This document shows, piece by piece, positions 56,896-64,000 of a stretch of 64,000 bases of DNA. The notes under the pieces are model-generated. The model saw only the letters and a list, made by a program, of their open reading frames with translations, had not been told where the DNA came from and searched no databases. Position numbers and translations under genes: made by a program. Every line of letters begins with the position of its first letter. Within the stretch, counting starts at the first letter, position 1. The DNA is from Serratia proteamaculans (GTDB lineage Bacteria; Pseudomonadota; Gammaproteobacteria; Enterobacterales; Enterobacteriaceae), in NCBI RefSeq assembly GCF_008830365.1, contig NZ_WBKI01000002.1:620001-684000 (forward strand), written 5' to 3'.

Positions 56896-56978
56896 TAATA
56901 CCGGAAAAGTCGAGTAATCTGGAGGGTCATGCTAACACAGCCCCGCGGCGATCCGCGAGGCCGTTGTGGTAATGCAGA

Positions 56979-57530
56979 TCAGTGGCCGGAGAAGTTGACC
57001 AGGCTGTAGCATTCAATACCCAGGGTGTTTAAACGCGCTTCACCGCCGAGATCCGGCAGGTTGATAATAAAGGCGGCGTCGGTGACTTCACCGCCCAGAC
57101 GGCGGATCAGTTTTGCGGTGGCTTCAATGGTACCGCCGGTAGCCAACAGATCGTCCACCACCAGCACTTTATCGCCGGCGCTGATAGCATCGGTATGGAT
57201 TTCCAGTCGGTCGGTGCCGTATTCCAGCTCATAGCTTTCGCTGAGGGTCTCACGCGGCAGCTTGCCCGGTTTACGTACCGGTACAAAGCCCACGCCCAGT
57301 GCCAACGCAACCGGAGCGCCAAACAGGAAGCCGCGCGCTTCGGTGCCAACCACTTTGGTGACGCCCGCTTCACGGAAGCGCTCAACCAGTAATTCAATGC
57401 TGGCGGCATAGGCCAGCGGGTTTTCCAGCAGGCTGGTGACGTCACGGAACAGTATGCCCGGCTTAGGGTAATCCGGGATGGTTTTGATACTGTCTTTAAT
57501 AAACTGAAGCTGCTGCGCAGTAGCGGTCAT
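56979..57530 (-). CDS. apt: adenine phosphoribosyltransferase
   Basis: Converts adenine and PRPP to AMP in purine salvage. The ATG at 57530 ([18 protein letters not shown]) gives 183 residues, the E. coli length; the frame continues 24 codons upstream without support. The PRPP-binding motif [13 protein letters not shown] is near residue 123, and [15 protein letters not shown] near residue 20 and [12 protein letters not shown] near residue 63 are characteristic of Apt. It stands upstream of dnaX on the same strand and is separated by 83 bp. Confidence 0.97.
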   Translation of the reverse strand: MTATAQQLQFIKDSIKTIPDYPKPGILFRDVTSLLENPLAYAASIELLVERFREAGVTKVVGTEARGFLFGAPVALALGVGFVPVRKPGKLPRETLSESYELEYGTDRLEIHTDAISAGDKVLVVDDLLATGGTIEATAKLIRRLGGEVTDAAFIINLPDLGGEARLNTLGIECYSLVNFSGH

Positions 57531-57644
57531 AATTGTTGCCTGATAAAACTGCCTGATGACTTGCGCACAGGTCGTCTGCAACCCGCGCACGAAAACGCTC
57601 AAATTTATGCAAACTGGCGGACAAATGCAACCGGCGGCGTGCGA

Positions 57645-58025
57645 TCAACGCTGTTTTTGTTGCGGCAGGTCAACAACCGGCAGACGCAACATAAAGATCA
57701 GCAGAATGGCCAACATCACTAACAGTATGCCGCGCACCCACCAGATTTTAACCAACCACAGAGAAACCGCGAACGTCAGCACAATCATCAACACCGCCTT
57801 CCATTTTGCCCCGGGCGGTAATGCCCGGTGCTGTTGCCAGTGGCGCAGATAGGAGCCAAACCAGGATCGGTACAGCAGCCAGGCATGGAATCGCGGCGAT
57901 GAACGGGCAAAGCACCAGGCAGCTAACAGCAGAAACGGCGTGGTCGGCAGCAGGGGCAATACCACGCCCAGCGTCGCCAGCACCACCGCTAACCAACCGA
58001 GGATTATCAATAACCAACGCGTCAT
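57645..58025 (-). CDS. ybaN: DUF454 inner-membrane protein YbaN
   Basis: A 126-residue membrane protein with an N-terminal hydrophobic segment (LLIILGWLAVVLATLGVVLP), a family core LLPTTPFLLLAAWCFARSSPRFH, and two more hydrophobic stretches near residues 76-112. These features define DUF454. In E. coli ybaN lies between apt and priC, as here, and diverges from priC. Function is unknown. Confidence 0.92.
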   Translation of the reverse strand: MTRWLLIILGWLAVVLATLGVVLPLLPTTPFLLLAAWCFARSSPRFHAWLLYRSWFGSYLRHWQQHRALPPGAKWKAVLMIVLTFAVSLWLVKIWWVRGILLVMLAILLIFMLRLPVVDLPQQKQR

Positions 58026-58175
58026 GCGAGTCCTTGTCCATCAACCTGTCTGCCGTCACTTTATCATCGGCCTCCCCTGCGTCACCAGCCGCAACGGCCG
58101 GAATATACGCACAGCGCTTGTTTCACGGCGTGATCGAAGGCAAGCTGAGCCCAATATCATCGTCATGGAGCCAAC

Positions 58176-58712
58176 GTGAGCACTCAGCGTCTTTTACAAG
58201 TGTTAGAACAGCAGATCACCGTGTTAGCCGGTGAAATCACGCCGCAAGGCGACGCCCCGATCCCTCAGGCACGCTTTGACGCTGCGTTATTTTCCAACCG
58301 TGGTACCCGGCTGCGCGATTACCTGACAGAAGTACAAAAGAACTTTACCCAGTTGCAAACCGCAGCCAACGATAGCCGCACTACCCAGGTGGCCTTTCTG
58401 GCCGAGAGACTGGTGGCGCAAATCACCGCCCTGCAGCGTGAATTAGCGACCCAGGCGTTGCGCCGGAAAAATCAGCCCAAGCAAGTGACGGCCGTAGATT
58501 TGTATCACAAGCTAGCCGAACATCAGGATTATGAACGTCGGATCATTTCGATGATCCAGGATCGGGAAAGTCTGTTAGGCAGGCAGACCACGCTGGCGGC
58601 GCAGCAAAAACTGCAGCATGAGCTGGCGGCGCTGGAAGGTCGACTAATGCGTTGCCGTCAGGCGCTGGCACGTATTGAGCGCAGTATCGAACGTAAAGAA
58701 AACGGTTTTTGA
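58176..58712 (+). CDS. priC: primosomal replication protein N'' (PriC)
   Basis: PriC loads DnaB at stalled forks by recognising SSB-coated gaps. The 178-residue protein is almost all helix and basic at its end ([15 protein letters not shown]). The mid block [18 protein letters not shown] near residue 107 is typical of the family. It diverges from ybaN and is followed by rsmS after 106 bp. The similarity to E. coli PriC is moderate, as is common for this protein, but position supports it. Confidence 0.93.
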   Translation: MSTQRLLQVLEQQITVLAGEITPQGDAPIPQARFDAALFSNRGTRLRDYLTEVQKNFTQLQTAANDSRTTQVAFLAERLVAQITALQRELATQALRRKNQPKQVTAVDLYHKLAEHQDYERRIISMIQDRESLLGRQTTLAAQQKLQHELAALEGRLMRCRQALARIERSIERKENGF

Positions 58713-58818
58713 AGATTTATCACAATATTTTAATGATTATTCCCCTCCGCGGATCTTGTTCACTATACTCAGCCGAAGCGAAGCATCACTCATTCATCTC
58801 AATTTAAACGTGGGTTTT

Positions 58819-58998
58819 ATGTCTCTGGAAAATGCCTCAGCAGAATTGCAACTGGCAGTAGATCTGATTTATCTGCTGGAATGTAATGAGATCGATCCGG
58901 CTACCGCGCTGGCGGCGTTGGATATTGTCAAACGGGACTATCAGGAAAAATTGCAACGCAACGGTGTGACCTCCCCTTACCTGCCTGTCGACCAGTAA
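58819..58998 (+). CDS. rsmS: small pleiotropic regulatory protein RsmS (YbaM)
   Basis: A 59-residue helical protein with ATG 58819 starting [20 protein letters not shown]; the longer frame reads back into priC. E. coli YbaM (53 residues) shares MSLENA at the start and ALDIVKRDY in the middle. In Pectobacterium the homologue RsmS affects secondary metabolism and secreted enzymes; whether that holds here is unknown. A strong terminator follows at once. Confidence 0.9.
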   Translation: MSLENASAELQLAVDLIYLLECNEIDPATALAALDIVKRDYQEKLQRNGVTSPYLPVDQ

Positions 58999-59030
58999 AA
59001 AGGGTTCAGCCTGCGCTGAACCCTTATCCT
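58999..59030 (+). terminator. terminator after rsmS
   Basis: AAGGGTTCAGC and GCTGAACCCTT form a perfect 11-bp stem with a CTGC loop. The following sequence is three TATCCT-like repeats rather than a pure T-run. Confidence 0.8.
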
Positions 59031-59043
59031 TATCCTTATCCCA

Positions 59044-62000
59044 TTAGCCTGCCGACATGCCGCCTTCATCCGGTGATAACGTCCGTTTCACCTCCTGCAC
59101 CTCGTTGCCCTGCTGATTGTGCAAGTACACCTCAAGCTGGTTGAAGGCAATATTGATATCGTTCTCGCGGCACAGGCGTTCGATCGAGCGGTTCAGTTCG
59201 TCAACGGTATAGCTACGGTCACGCAACTCACGCACGTACAGGCGCAGTTCGTGATCCAGCGTGCTGGCGCCGAAATTCAGGAAGAACACCTGCGGTTCAG
59301 GATCGGTCATCACCCGCGGATTATCACGCGCCGCCTGCAGCAACACCGCTTTCACCTTGTCCAGATCGGAGCCGTAGGCCACGCCAACCTTGATCAATAC
59401 GCGGGTGATGGTGTCTGACAGCGACCAGTTAATCAGCCGCTCGGTGACAAACGCCTTGTTCGGGATGATCACCTCTTTGCGGTCAAAGTCGGTGATGGTG
59501 GTGGCGCGAATACGAATTTTACTGACCGAGCCGGAGAAACTGCCAATAGTAATGGTATCACCGATGCGGATCGGCCGTTCAAACAGGATAATCAGGCCGG
59601 AGACAAAGTTGGCGAAAATCTCCTGCAGGCCGAAGCCCAGCCCCACGGTCAAACCGGCGGCCAGCCATTGCAGCTTATCCCAGGATACGCCTAGTGATCC
59701 GAGCGCGGTCACTGCACCCACGGTGGTGATCAGATAGGTCAGTATGGTGGTGATGGCGTAAGAGGTGCCCTGCCGCAACTGCAACCGCGACAGCACAACC
59801 ACCTCCAGTAAGCCCGGCAGGTTGCGCGTCATGACGTAGGCGACAATAACCGCAGCAATCGCCACCATCATGTTGCCCAACGTCACCGCCTGCGCCACGC
59901 TGCTGCCGGCGACGGTGCTGGTGTAATGCCACAGCGTGATGCTGTCCAGATACGAAATCACCGTCACCAGATCGGACCAAATGGCATAGAAGGCGCTGGC
60001 AAAGATAATAAACAGGGCCATGGTGGTCAGACGCAGCGACTGCTGGTTGATCTGGTCAAGCGCCAAAGGCGGCTCTTCGATCGGTTCCAGCCCATCGGCC
60101 CCCTCTTTTTCTTTCGCCAGACTTTGGCGACGGGCCAGCGCACGACGATAGGCCAAACGCCGCGCCGCCACGCTCAGGCCGCGAATAGCCGTCAGATAAA
60201 CAATGTTCCAGAGGAAGAACAGATACAGGCTGTCGATCCAGCGACCGGCCAGCCGCAGCGTGGTGTAGAAGTAACCGGCAAACATCAGCCCCAGCAGGAT
60301 CAGCGGTGTGGCGGCAATCGCGGTAACAATCACCAATCGCACTGCGTGCGAGCCTTTCTCACGCCAGCTGTCACGGCACATCGGGAACACCAGTACAGCC
60401 AGCAGCGCCAACGTCAGCATCACCACCACCTGACCGATGACATCCTCCACCAGCCGCAGCGGCGCTTTCTCGCCCAATACCGACCAGAAGATCAACGGCA
60501 ACAGCGCCAAGCCCAGACGCACCGTCTGCCGGCGGTAGTGTGCACAAAGCTCAGGAGTGAAATTGAAGTGCCGCTCGCAAACGCCCCCCACCGCCAGGGT
60601 GCGATAGGTGAAACCGAAAATCAGCCAAAACAGCGCCAATTGTTGCGACAGCGCCCAAATAAAATCACTGAGGCCAATTTCGGCACGATAGCACCAGAAA
60701 CCGGCACCCAGTAGCAACGCTGAGCCTGGCAATACCTTCAGCAAGGTCAGTATGATGGCCTTTGGCGTGTGCAGTTGGCCATCACGCTTTAACTGCCCAA
60801 CATCGTTAGCCAGTTTCTGCAAATGGCTGTCGATCAACTTGTAGCGCCAGCGCAGCAGGCCGAGCAACAGCAGCAACGGGATCAGAATGACCAGTGAATT
60901 CAGCCCGCCCTGCACCATTTTGCCGATGTCTAATTTGAAGTCGAGAGTGGCAATCTGATCCCTGAGCGCGCCCGGCAAGGCTTTCAGCCACGCCAGATCA
61001 ACCGGCTTGTTGCTGTTGACCCAGAAAATCTGCTGAGTCAGCGTATCCCGTAGCGAGCTGTTAACGCTGGTCAGCTGCTGTTGGTTGATCTGTAGACTGA
61101 TCGACTGTGCCAACTGATTACTCAGCTGTTTGTTTAACTGATCCAGCAGTTCACGTCGCATATCGACGATTTCGCTCAAAGCGTCAAGCACGTCCGTGCT
61201 GGCTTTTTCTTTACTGTCGGCAACCAGCTTATTGATGTAGTCGTCACCTTTGAACAGGTCGTCGCGCTGTTGATTGATATCAAACTGTTCCAGACGCAGA
61301 TCGGCGATGCGCGTGCCCATGTCCGCCACCAACGTGCCCTGCGGCAGGCTTTGCTGTTGCTGGTACAAAATGCGCGACAGCACCAGACTGCCTTTCAGCA
61401 CCTGGATTTGTTCTTTCAAATTGCGCTCCGCCTGCAGGCCGCGATCGAGCCAGTTCTTCACCCGAATATTCTGCTGGAACAACACGTTGCTCTCTTCGGT
61501 GGCGGCAATCAGCCGCTGGCTGAGCTGGCGGTTAATGTCCAGTTCTTTACTGACCAACTGATCGTGCTGGATATCCGTGGCGTCTTCCGGGTTCTGTGCC
61601 TCTTTGGCGGTTTTTTCCGACAGCGTCAGGCGCTTGCTGTTGACCACCTCTTGTAGCAACTGCACGTTGTGGTCCAGCGCATCAATGTGCCCGGTGGTGT
61701 AATCACGCTGCTTTTGCAGCAGATCCTGCAAAGTGGTGTTGGCCTCCAGGCTCTTGCGCTGCAGATCAATTTGCGCATTGAGCAGCGTCTGTTCGGTCGC
61801 CAACATCACTAACTGGCTGTCGCGCAGTGAGTTTTGGCCCGGTGTCTGATCGTTGATCTGGTTGCGGATCTCCTGCAGACGCTGCGAAGCGGTATACATG
61901 CTGCTCTGTACCCGCTCCGGCTGGGTCTGCAGCGAAACCAGTTGGCTGTTATAAGTCGACAGGTTTTCCTGTGCGGTTTGCAGGTCGTCGAGTGTCTGAT

Positions 62001-62436
62001 AAAGCCGGGTTTCCAACTGACGCAGGGAAAGCGGCAGCAGTTCGGCCCTGGCGGCTGCGCTGTCGACCGGCGTCTTCAGCGCATCCAGATCGGCGGTGAC
62101 CTGACGCAGTTTCCCCGGAGCCAACTGCAACTGCTGCTTAAGCTGAGCGCCGTCCTGTTTGGTGCGTTCGATGGCATCCAGCAGCTCAAGCGTGCGGGTT
62201 AAATCTTGTTGGGTGAGTTTATTGACCGGCGTTAGCGTCTTTTGCTTGTTCAGCGCTTCAAGCTGGCTTTGGATTTCGCTGCGTGACGGCAGATCGCCAT
62301 TCAGGGACGCATAGGCCGCAGGTTGGCAGACCGCGCAAACCGCGATCAGTAAAAACAGGGCAAGGGCGCGGGAGAGGCCCACACCGAAGAACGAGGGTAA
62401 CGCCAGAAAAGAACGTTTAGCTAACCTGCGATGCAT
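59044..62436 (-). CDS. mscK: potassium-dependent mechanosensitive channel MscK (KefA)
   Basis: A large inner-membrane channel that opens on membrane tension. With ATG 62436 it has 1130 residues (E. coli 1120): signal peptide (FLLIAVCAVCQPAAYA), a long periplasmic coiled-coil region to about residue 480, multiple TM helices, and a C-terminal MscS core (LQWLAAGLTVGLGFGLQEIF near residue 920, then FVSGLIILFERPIRIGDTI). The Shine-Dalgarno sequence is weak; the frame extends 19 codons further. It ends next to the convergent rsmS, as in E. coli. Confidence 0.95.
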   Translation of the reverse strand: MHRRLAKRSFLALPSFFGVGLSRALALFLLIAVCAVCQPAAYASLNGDLPSRSEIQSQLEALNKQKTLTPVNKLTQQDLTRTLELLDAIERTKQDGAQLKQQLQLAPGKLRQVTADLDALKTPVDSAAARAELLPLSLRQLETRLYQTLDDLQTAQENLSTYNSQLVSLQTQPERVQSSMYTASQRLQEIRNQINDQTPGQNSLRDSQLVMLATEQTLLNAQIDLQRKSLEANTTLQDLLQKQRDYTTGHIDALDHNVQLLQEVVNSKRLTLSEKTAKEAQNPEDATDIQHDQLVSKELDINRQLSQRLIAATEESNVLFQQNIRVKNWLDRGLQAERNLKEQIQVLKGSLVLSRILYQQQQSLPQGTLVADMGTRIADLRLEQFDINQQRDDLFKGDDYINKLVADSKEKASTDVLDALSEIVDMRRELLDQLNKQLSNQLAQSISLQINQQQLTSVNSSLRDTLTQQIFWVNSNKPVDLAWLKALPGALRDQIATLDFKLDIGKMVQGGLNSLVILIPLLLLLGLLRWRYKLIDSHLQKLANDVGQLKRDGQLHTPKAIILTLLKVLPGSALLLGAGFWCYRAEIGLSDFIWALSQQLALFWLIFGFTYRTLAVGGVCERHFNFTPELCAHYRRQTVRLGLALLPLIFWSVLGEKAPLRLVEDVIGQVVVMLTLALLAVLVFPMCRDSWREKGSHAVRLVIVTAIAATPLILLGLMFAGYFYTTLRLAGRWIDSLYLFFLWNIVYLTAIRGLSVAARRLAYRRALARRQSLAKEKEGADGLEPIEEPPLALDQINQQSLRLTTMALFIIFASAFYAIWSDLVTVISYLDSITLWHYTSTVAGSSVAQAVTLGNMMVAIAAVIVAYVMTRNLPGLLEVVVLSRLQLRQGTSYAITTILTYLITTVGAVTALGSLGVSWDKLQWLAAGLTVGLGFGLQEIFANFVSGLIILFERPIRIGDTITIGSFSGSVSKIRIRATTITDFDRKEVIIPNKAFVTERLINWSLSDTITRVLIKVGVAYGSDLDKVKAVLLQAARDNPRVMTDPEPQVFFLNFGASTLDHELRLYVRELRDRSYTVDELNRSIERLCRENDINIAFNQLEVYLHNQQGNEVQEVKRTLSPDEGGMSAG

Positions 62437-62538
62437 GATTTGGCTTCGAATCAATAAAGAAGCGTCAAGATTATCACGATCGCAGATAGCCACAGAATAA
62501 GAAAAGCGTTGCTGGTGATGTACAGAGAAGCCGTGGGA

Positions 62539-62898
62539 TCAGAACGTCAGCACTTTCCCGGCCGCCAGCGTCCACTGCGCCAACTCTACCAGGGTGCCAA
62601 TCTCCACCCCATCCGCCAGCGGCAGTTGACTGATGCCACGCGCGTCGGCACAGGTCTTGCACAGTTTTACCGGCACCTGTTGCGCAGTGAGAATTTCCAG
62701 CATCTGCTGCAAATGGTAACCCTCTCGCGGCTGTTGTCCGGCTAGACCGGCGACGACCGCGTCGGACATCAGAAACAGTTTCAGGTCGAGATCGCTTTGC
62801 TGCTCTTTCAGGGTAATCGCCAGACGCAAGGCGTTAAACAGGGATTCGTGACCATAGGCGGCGCCATTGGCAATCAACACAACGGAGGACAATGACAT
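62539..62898 (-). CDS. ychN: DsrE-fold protein YchN
   Basis: A 119-residue DsrE/F-like small protein. VVLIANGAAYGHESLFNALR at the N-terminus and MLEILTAQQVPVKLCKTCAD with the conserved Cys pair (LCKTC near residue 80), then ADGVEIGTLVELAQWTLAAG, match E. coli YchN (117 residues) nearly throughout. Family members handle persulfide sulfur or form hexamers; the role of YchN is unknown. It is located between mscK and acrR and starts 11 bp after acrR on the same strand, so it is probably co-transcribed with the repressor. Confidence 0.92.
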   Translation of the reverse strand: MSLSSVVLIANGAAYGHESLFNALRLAITLKEQQSDLDLKLFLMSDAVVAGLAGQQPREGYHLQQMLEILTAQQVPVKLCKTCADARGISQLPLADGVEIGTLVELAQWTLAAGKVLTF

Positions 62899-62909
62899 GG
62901 TATTTCTCC

Positions 62910-63593
62910 TTATAAAGGATGACTTTCGACACTGCGCGGCTGCGCCGCCAGCTCTTCTGGCCTGAGCCGCAACGTGGGACTGAATTGGGCCATTTCGAGG
63001 AAAGAATCGATCAACACCGGCGCTTCGGCTTTCAGATCAAAGCTCTCCGGCATAAACAGCCAGTTTTCCATCAGGCCGGTAATATAGGCATGCATAATGA
63101 TTGCCGAGCGACGGGTATGTAAATCAGCGGGCAATTGGCCATGGGCTATACAGTCGCGCAGTACCGACTCAATACGTTCGTAACCTGCCAGGTACAAGAC
63201 TTTACGCGCCTCATGCAGCGGCATCATCTCACCAACGAATTCGCACTTGTGAAAAACGATTTCCATCAGGGCTCGCCGACGGCTGTCATCGACCGTAGCC
63301 GTCAGAATGTAAATCAGAATTTCTCGTAAAATACGCAGTGGATTCTCGGGGTACTTTGCCTGATACTCTAGTTCGAGATCGCCAATTTTTGACTCTGATA
63401 ATTCCCAAACTTCGTTAAACAGGTCTACCTTGTTCTTGAAGTGCCAATAAATTGCACCACGCGTAACTCCGGCAGCCGTGGCTATATCTGTCAGTGAGGT
63501 TGCAGAAACGCCACGTTCAGAAAATTCTTGCACCGCAGCATCAAGTATGTGCTGTCGAGTTTCTAGCGCCTGCTGTTTGGTTTTTCGTGCCAT
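62910..63593 (-). CDS. acrR: TetR-type repressor AcrR
   Basis: Represses the acrAB efflux genes and itself, released by drugs and bile-like ligands. The 227-residue protein has the TetR helix-turn-helix at residues 10-55 ([20 protein letters not shown], then [20 protein letters not shown]), and a C-terminal ligand domain with HKCEFVGEM near residue 115 and the E. coli-like [16 protein letters not shown] near residue 170. It is a little longer than E. coli AcrR (215). A palindromic operator lies between it and acrA. Confidence 0.96.
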   Translation of the reverse strand: MARKTKQQALETRQHILDAAVQEFSERGVSATSLTDIATAAGVTRGAIYWHFKNKVDLFNEVWELSESKIGDLELEYQAKYPENPLRILREILIYILTATVDDSRRRALMEIVFHKCEFVGEMMPLHEARKVLYLAGYERIESVLRDCIAHGQLPADLHTRRSAIIMHAYITGLMENWLFMPESFDLKAEAPVLIDSFLEMAQFSPTLRLRPEELAAQPRSVESHPL

Positions 63594-63621
63594 GGCGTTG
63601 TTTTTTCGGGGGAGTGTGATT

Positions 63622-63645
63622 TACATACATTCGCGTATGTATGTA
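63622..63645. promoter_or_regulatory. AcrR operator between acrR and acrA
   Basis: Nine-base arms TACATACAT and ATGTATGTA flank a TCGCGT centre in a 24-bp inverted repeat. E. coli has the same arms with a TTGTGA centre at this place, so binding by AcrR controlling both divergent genes is expected. Confidence 0.9.
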
Positions 63646-63735
63646 CCATAGCACGCACATATAATTAACGCAGCAATGGGTTTTAAAGCTTGTGATCCAT
63701 TGATCATTTTGAAATCGGACACTTGAGGTTTTTCT

Positions 63736-64000
63736 ATGAACAAAAACAGAGGGTTAACGCCTCTGGCGGCAGTTCTGATGCTTTCAGGCAGCTTAATGCT
63801 TACAGGATGTAACGATAAAGAAACCCAACAGCAAGGCGCCCAACCACCGGCTCCCGAAGTGGGTGTAGTGACGTTGAAGGCCGAGCCTCTCAATATGACT
63901 ACCGATCTTCCTGGCCGTACAGCTGCGTATCGTATCGCCGAAGTTCGCCCTCAGGTCAGCGGTATTATCCTGAAACGCAACTTTGTTGAAGGCAGTGATA
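63736..64000 (+). CDS. acrA: periplasmic adaptor AcrA of the AcrAB-TolC efflux pump, 3' end cut off
   Basis: Only the first 88 codons lie in the window. ATG 63736 has GAGG upstream. The lipoprotein signal MNKNRGLTPLAAVLMLSGSL ends in lipobox LTGC near residue 25, giving a lipid-anchored mature protein after Cys. The start of the membrane-proximal and lipoyl domains is seen (VGVVTLKAEPLNMTTDLPGR, then VRPQVSGIILKRNFVEG). acrB is expected to follow. Regulation is by AcrR at 63622-63645. Confidence 0.95.
   Translation, partial: MNKNRGLTPLAAVLMLSGSLMLTGCNDKETQQQGAQPPAPEVGVVTLKAEPLNMTTDLPGRTAAYRIAEVRPQVSGIILKRNFVEGSD

Overview
The window is chromosomal DNA of an enterobacterium. Gene content and order follow the Escherichia coli backbone, but with insertions and rearrangements that suggest a Serratia-like member of the Yersiniaceae. 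The genus is inferred from protein similarity remembered for these families and from the GC-rich coding style; nothing in the window names the species. About 58 protein genes, one tRNA gene and several classical operators can be supported. The first gene (an esterase) is cut by the left edge and the last (acrA) by the right edge.

Layout. 1-1064: truncated HSL-type esterase, two start-less ORF fragments, and tRNA-Arg(UCU), the argU locus that hosts a prophage in E. coli. 1397-7225: housekeeping genes folD-ybcJ, cysS, ppiB-lpxH-purE-purK. 7295-9794: galE and galP with a GalR/CRP control region. 10214-15674: ybbP-ybbA, tesA, ybbO and cnoX. 15715-16866: cfa.

17072-35841 is a complete ureide (allantoate/ureidoglycolate) catabolic island. 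It holds allK-allH-allG-allF (oxalurate to oxamate plus carbamoyl phosphate, then ATP), allD-allC-MFS-allE, glxK, a second MFS carrier, glxR-hyi-gcl (glyoxylate to glycerate), and allR, allA and allS. Two near-identical AllR operators lie in front of gcl and allA. Allantoinase (allB) and the NCS1 allantoin permease of the E. coli cluster are absent; two major-facilitator carriers are present instead.

35923-47121: qmcA-ybbJ, cueR with a free-standing CopA-like copper-binding domain gene under a CueR promoter, ybaP, ybaK, ushA, fsr, ybaL, gsk and hemH. 47267-50942: glycerate kinase, GntP-family permease and CdaR-type regulator, inserted between hemH and adk relative to E. coli. 51109-63593: adk, htpG, recR-ybaB-dnaX (with the programmed -1 frameshift site), apt, ybaN, priC, rsmS/ybaM, mscK, a ychN homologue and acrR. 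The acrA start follows behind a palindromic AcrR operator.

How the parts work together: the ureide island turns allantoate nitrogen and carbon into ammonia, carbamoyl phosphate/ATP and 2-phosphoglycerate-level intermediates. The cdaR-gntP-garK block feeds the same glycerate node from outside. I see no CRISPR array, insertion sequence, intact prophage or defence system. The most unusual items are the stand-alone copper chaperone where copA is expected, the remodelled transport of the ureide island, the second gal operator 175 bp upstream of the first, and the relic next to argU.
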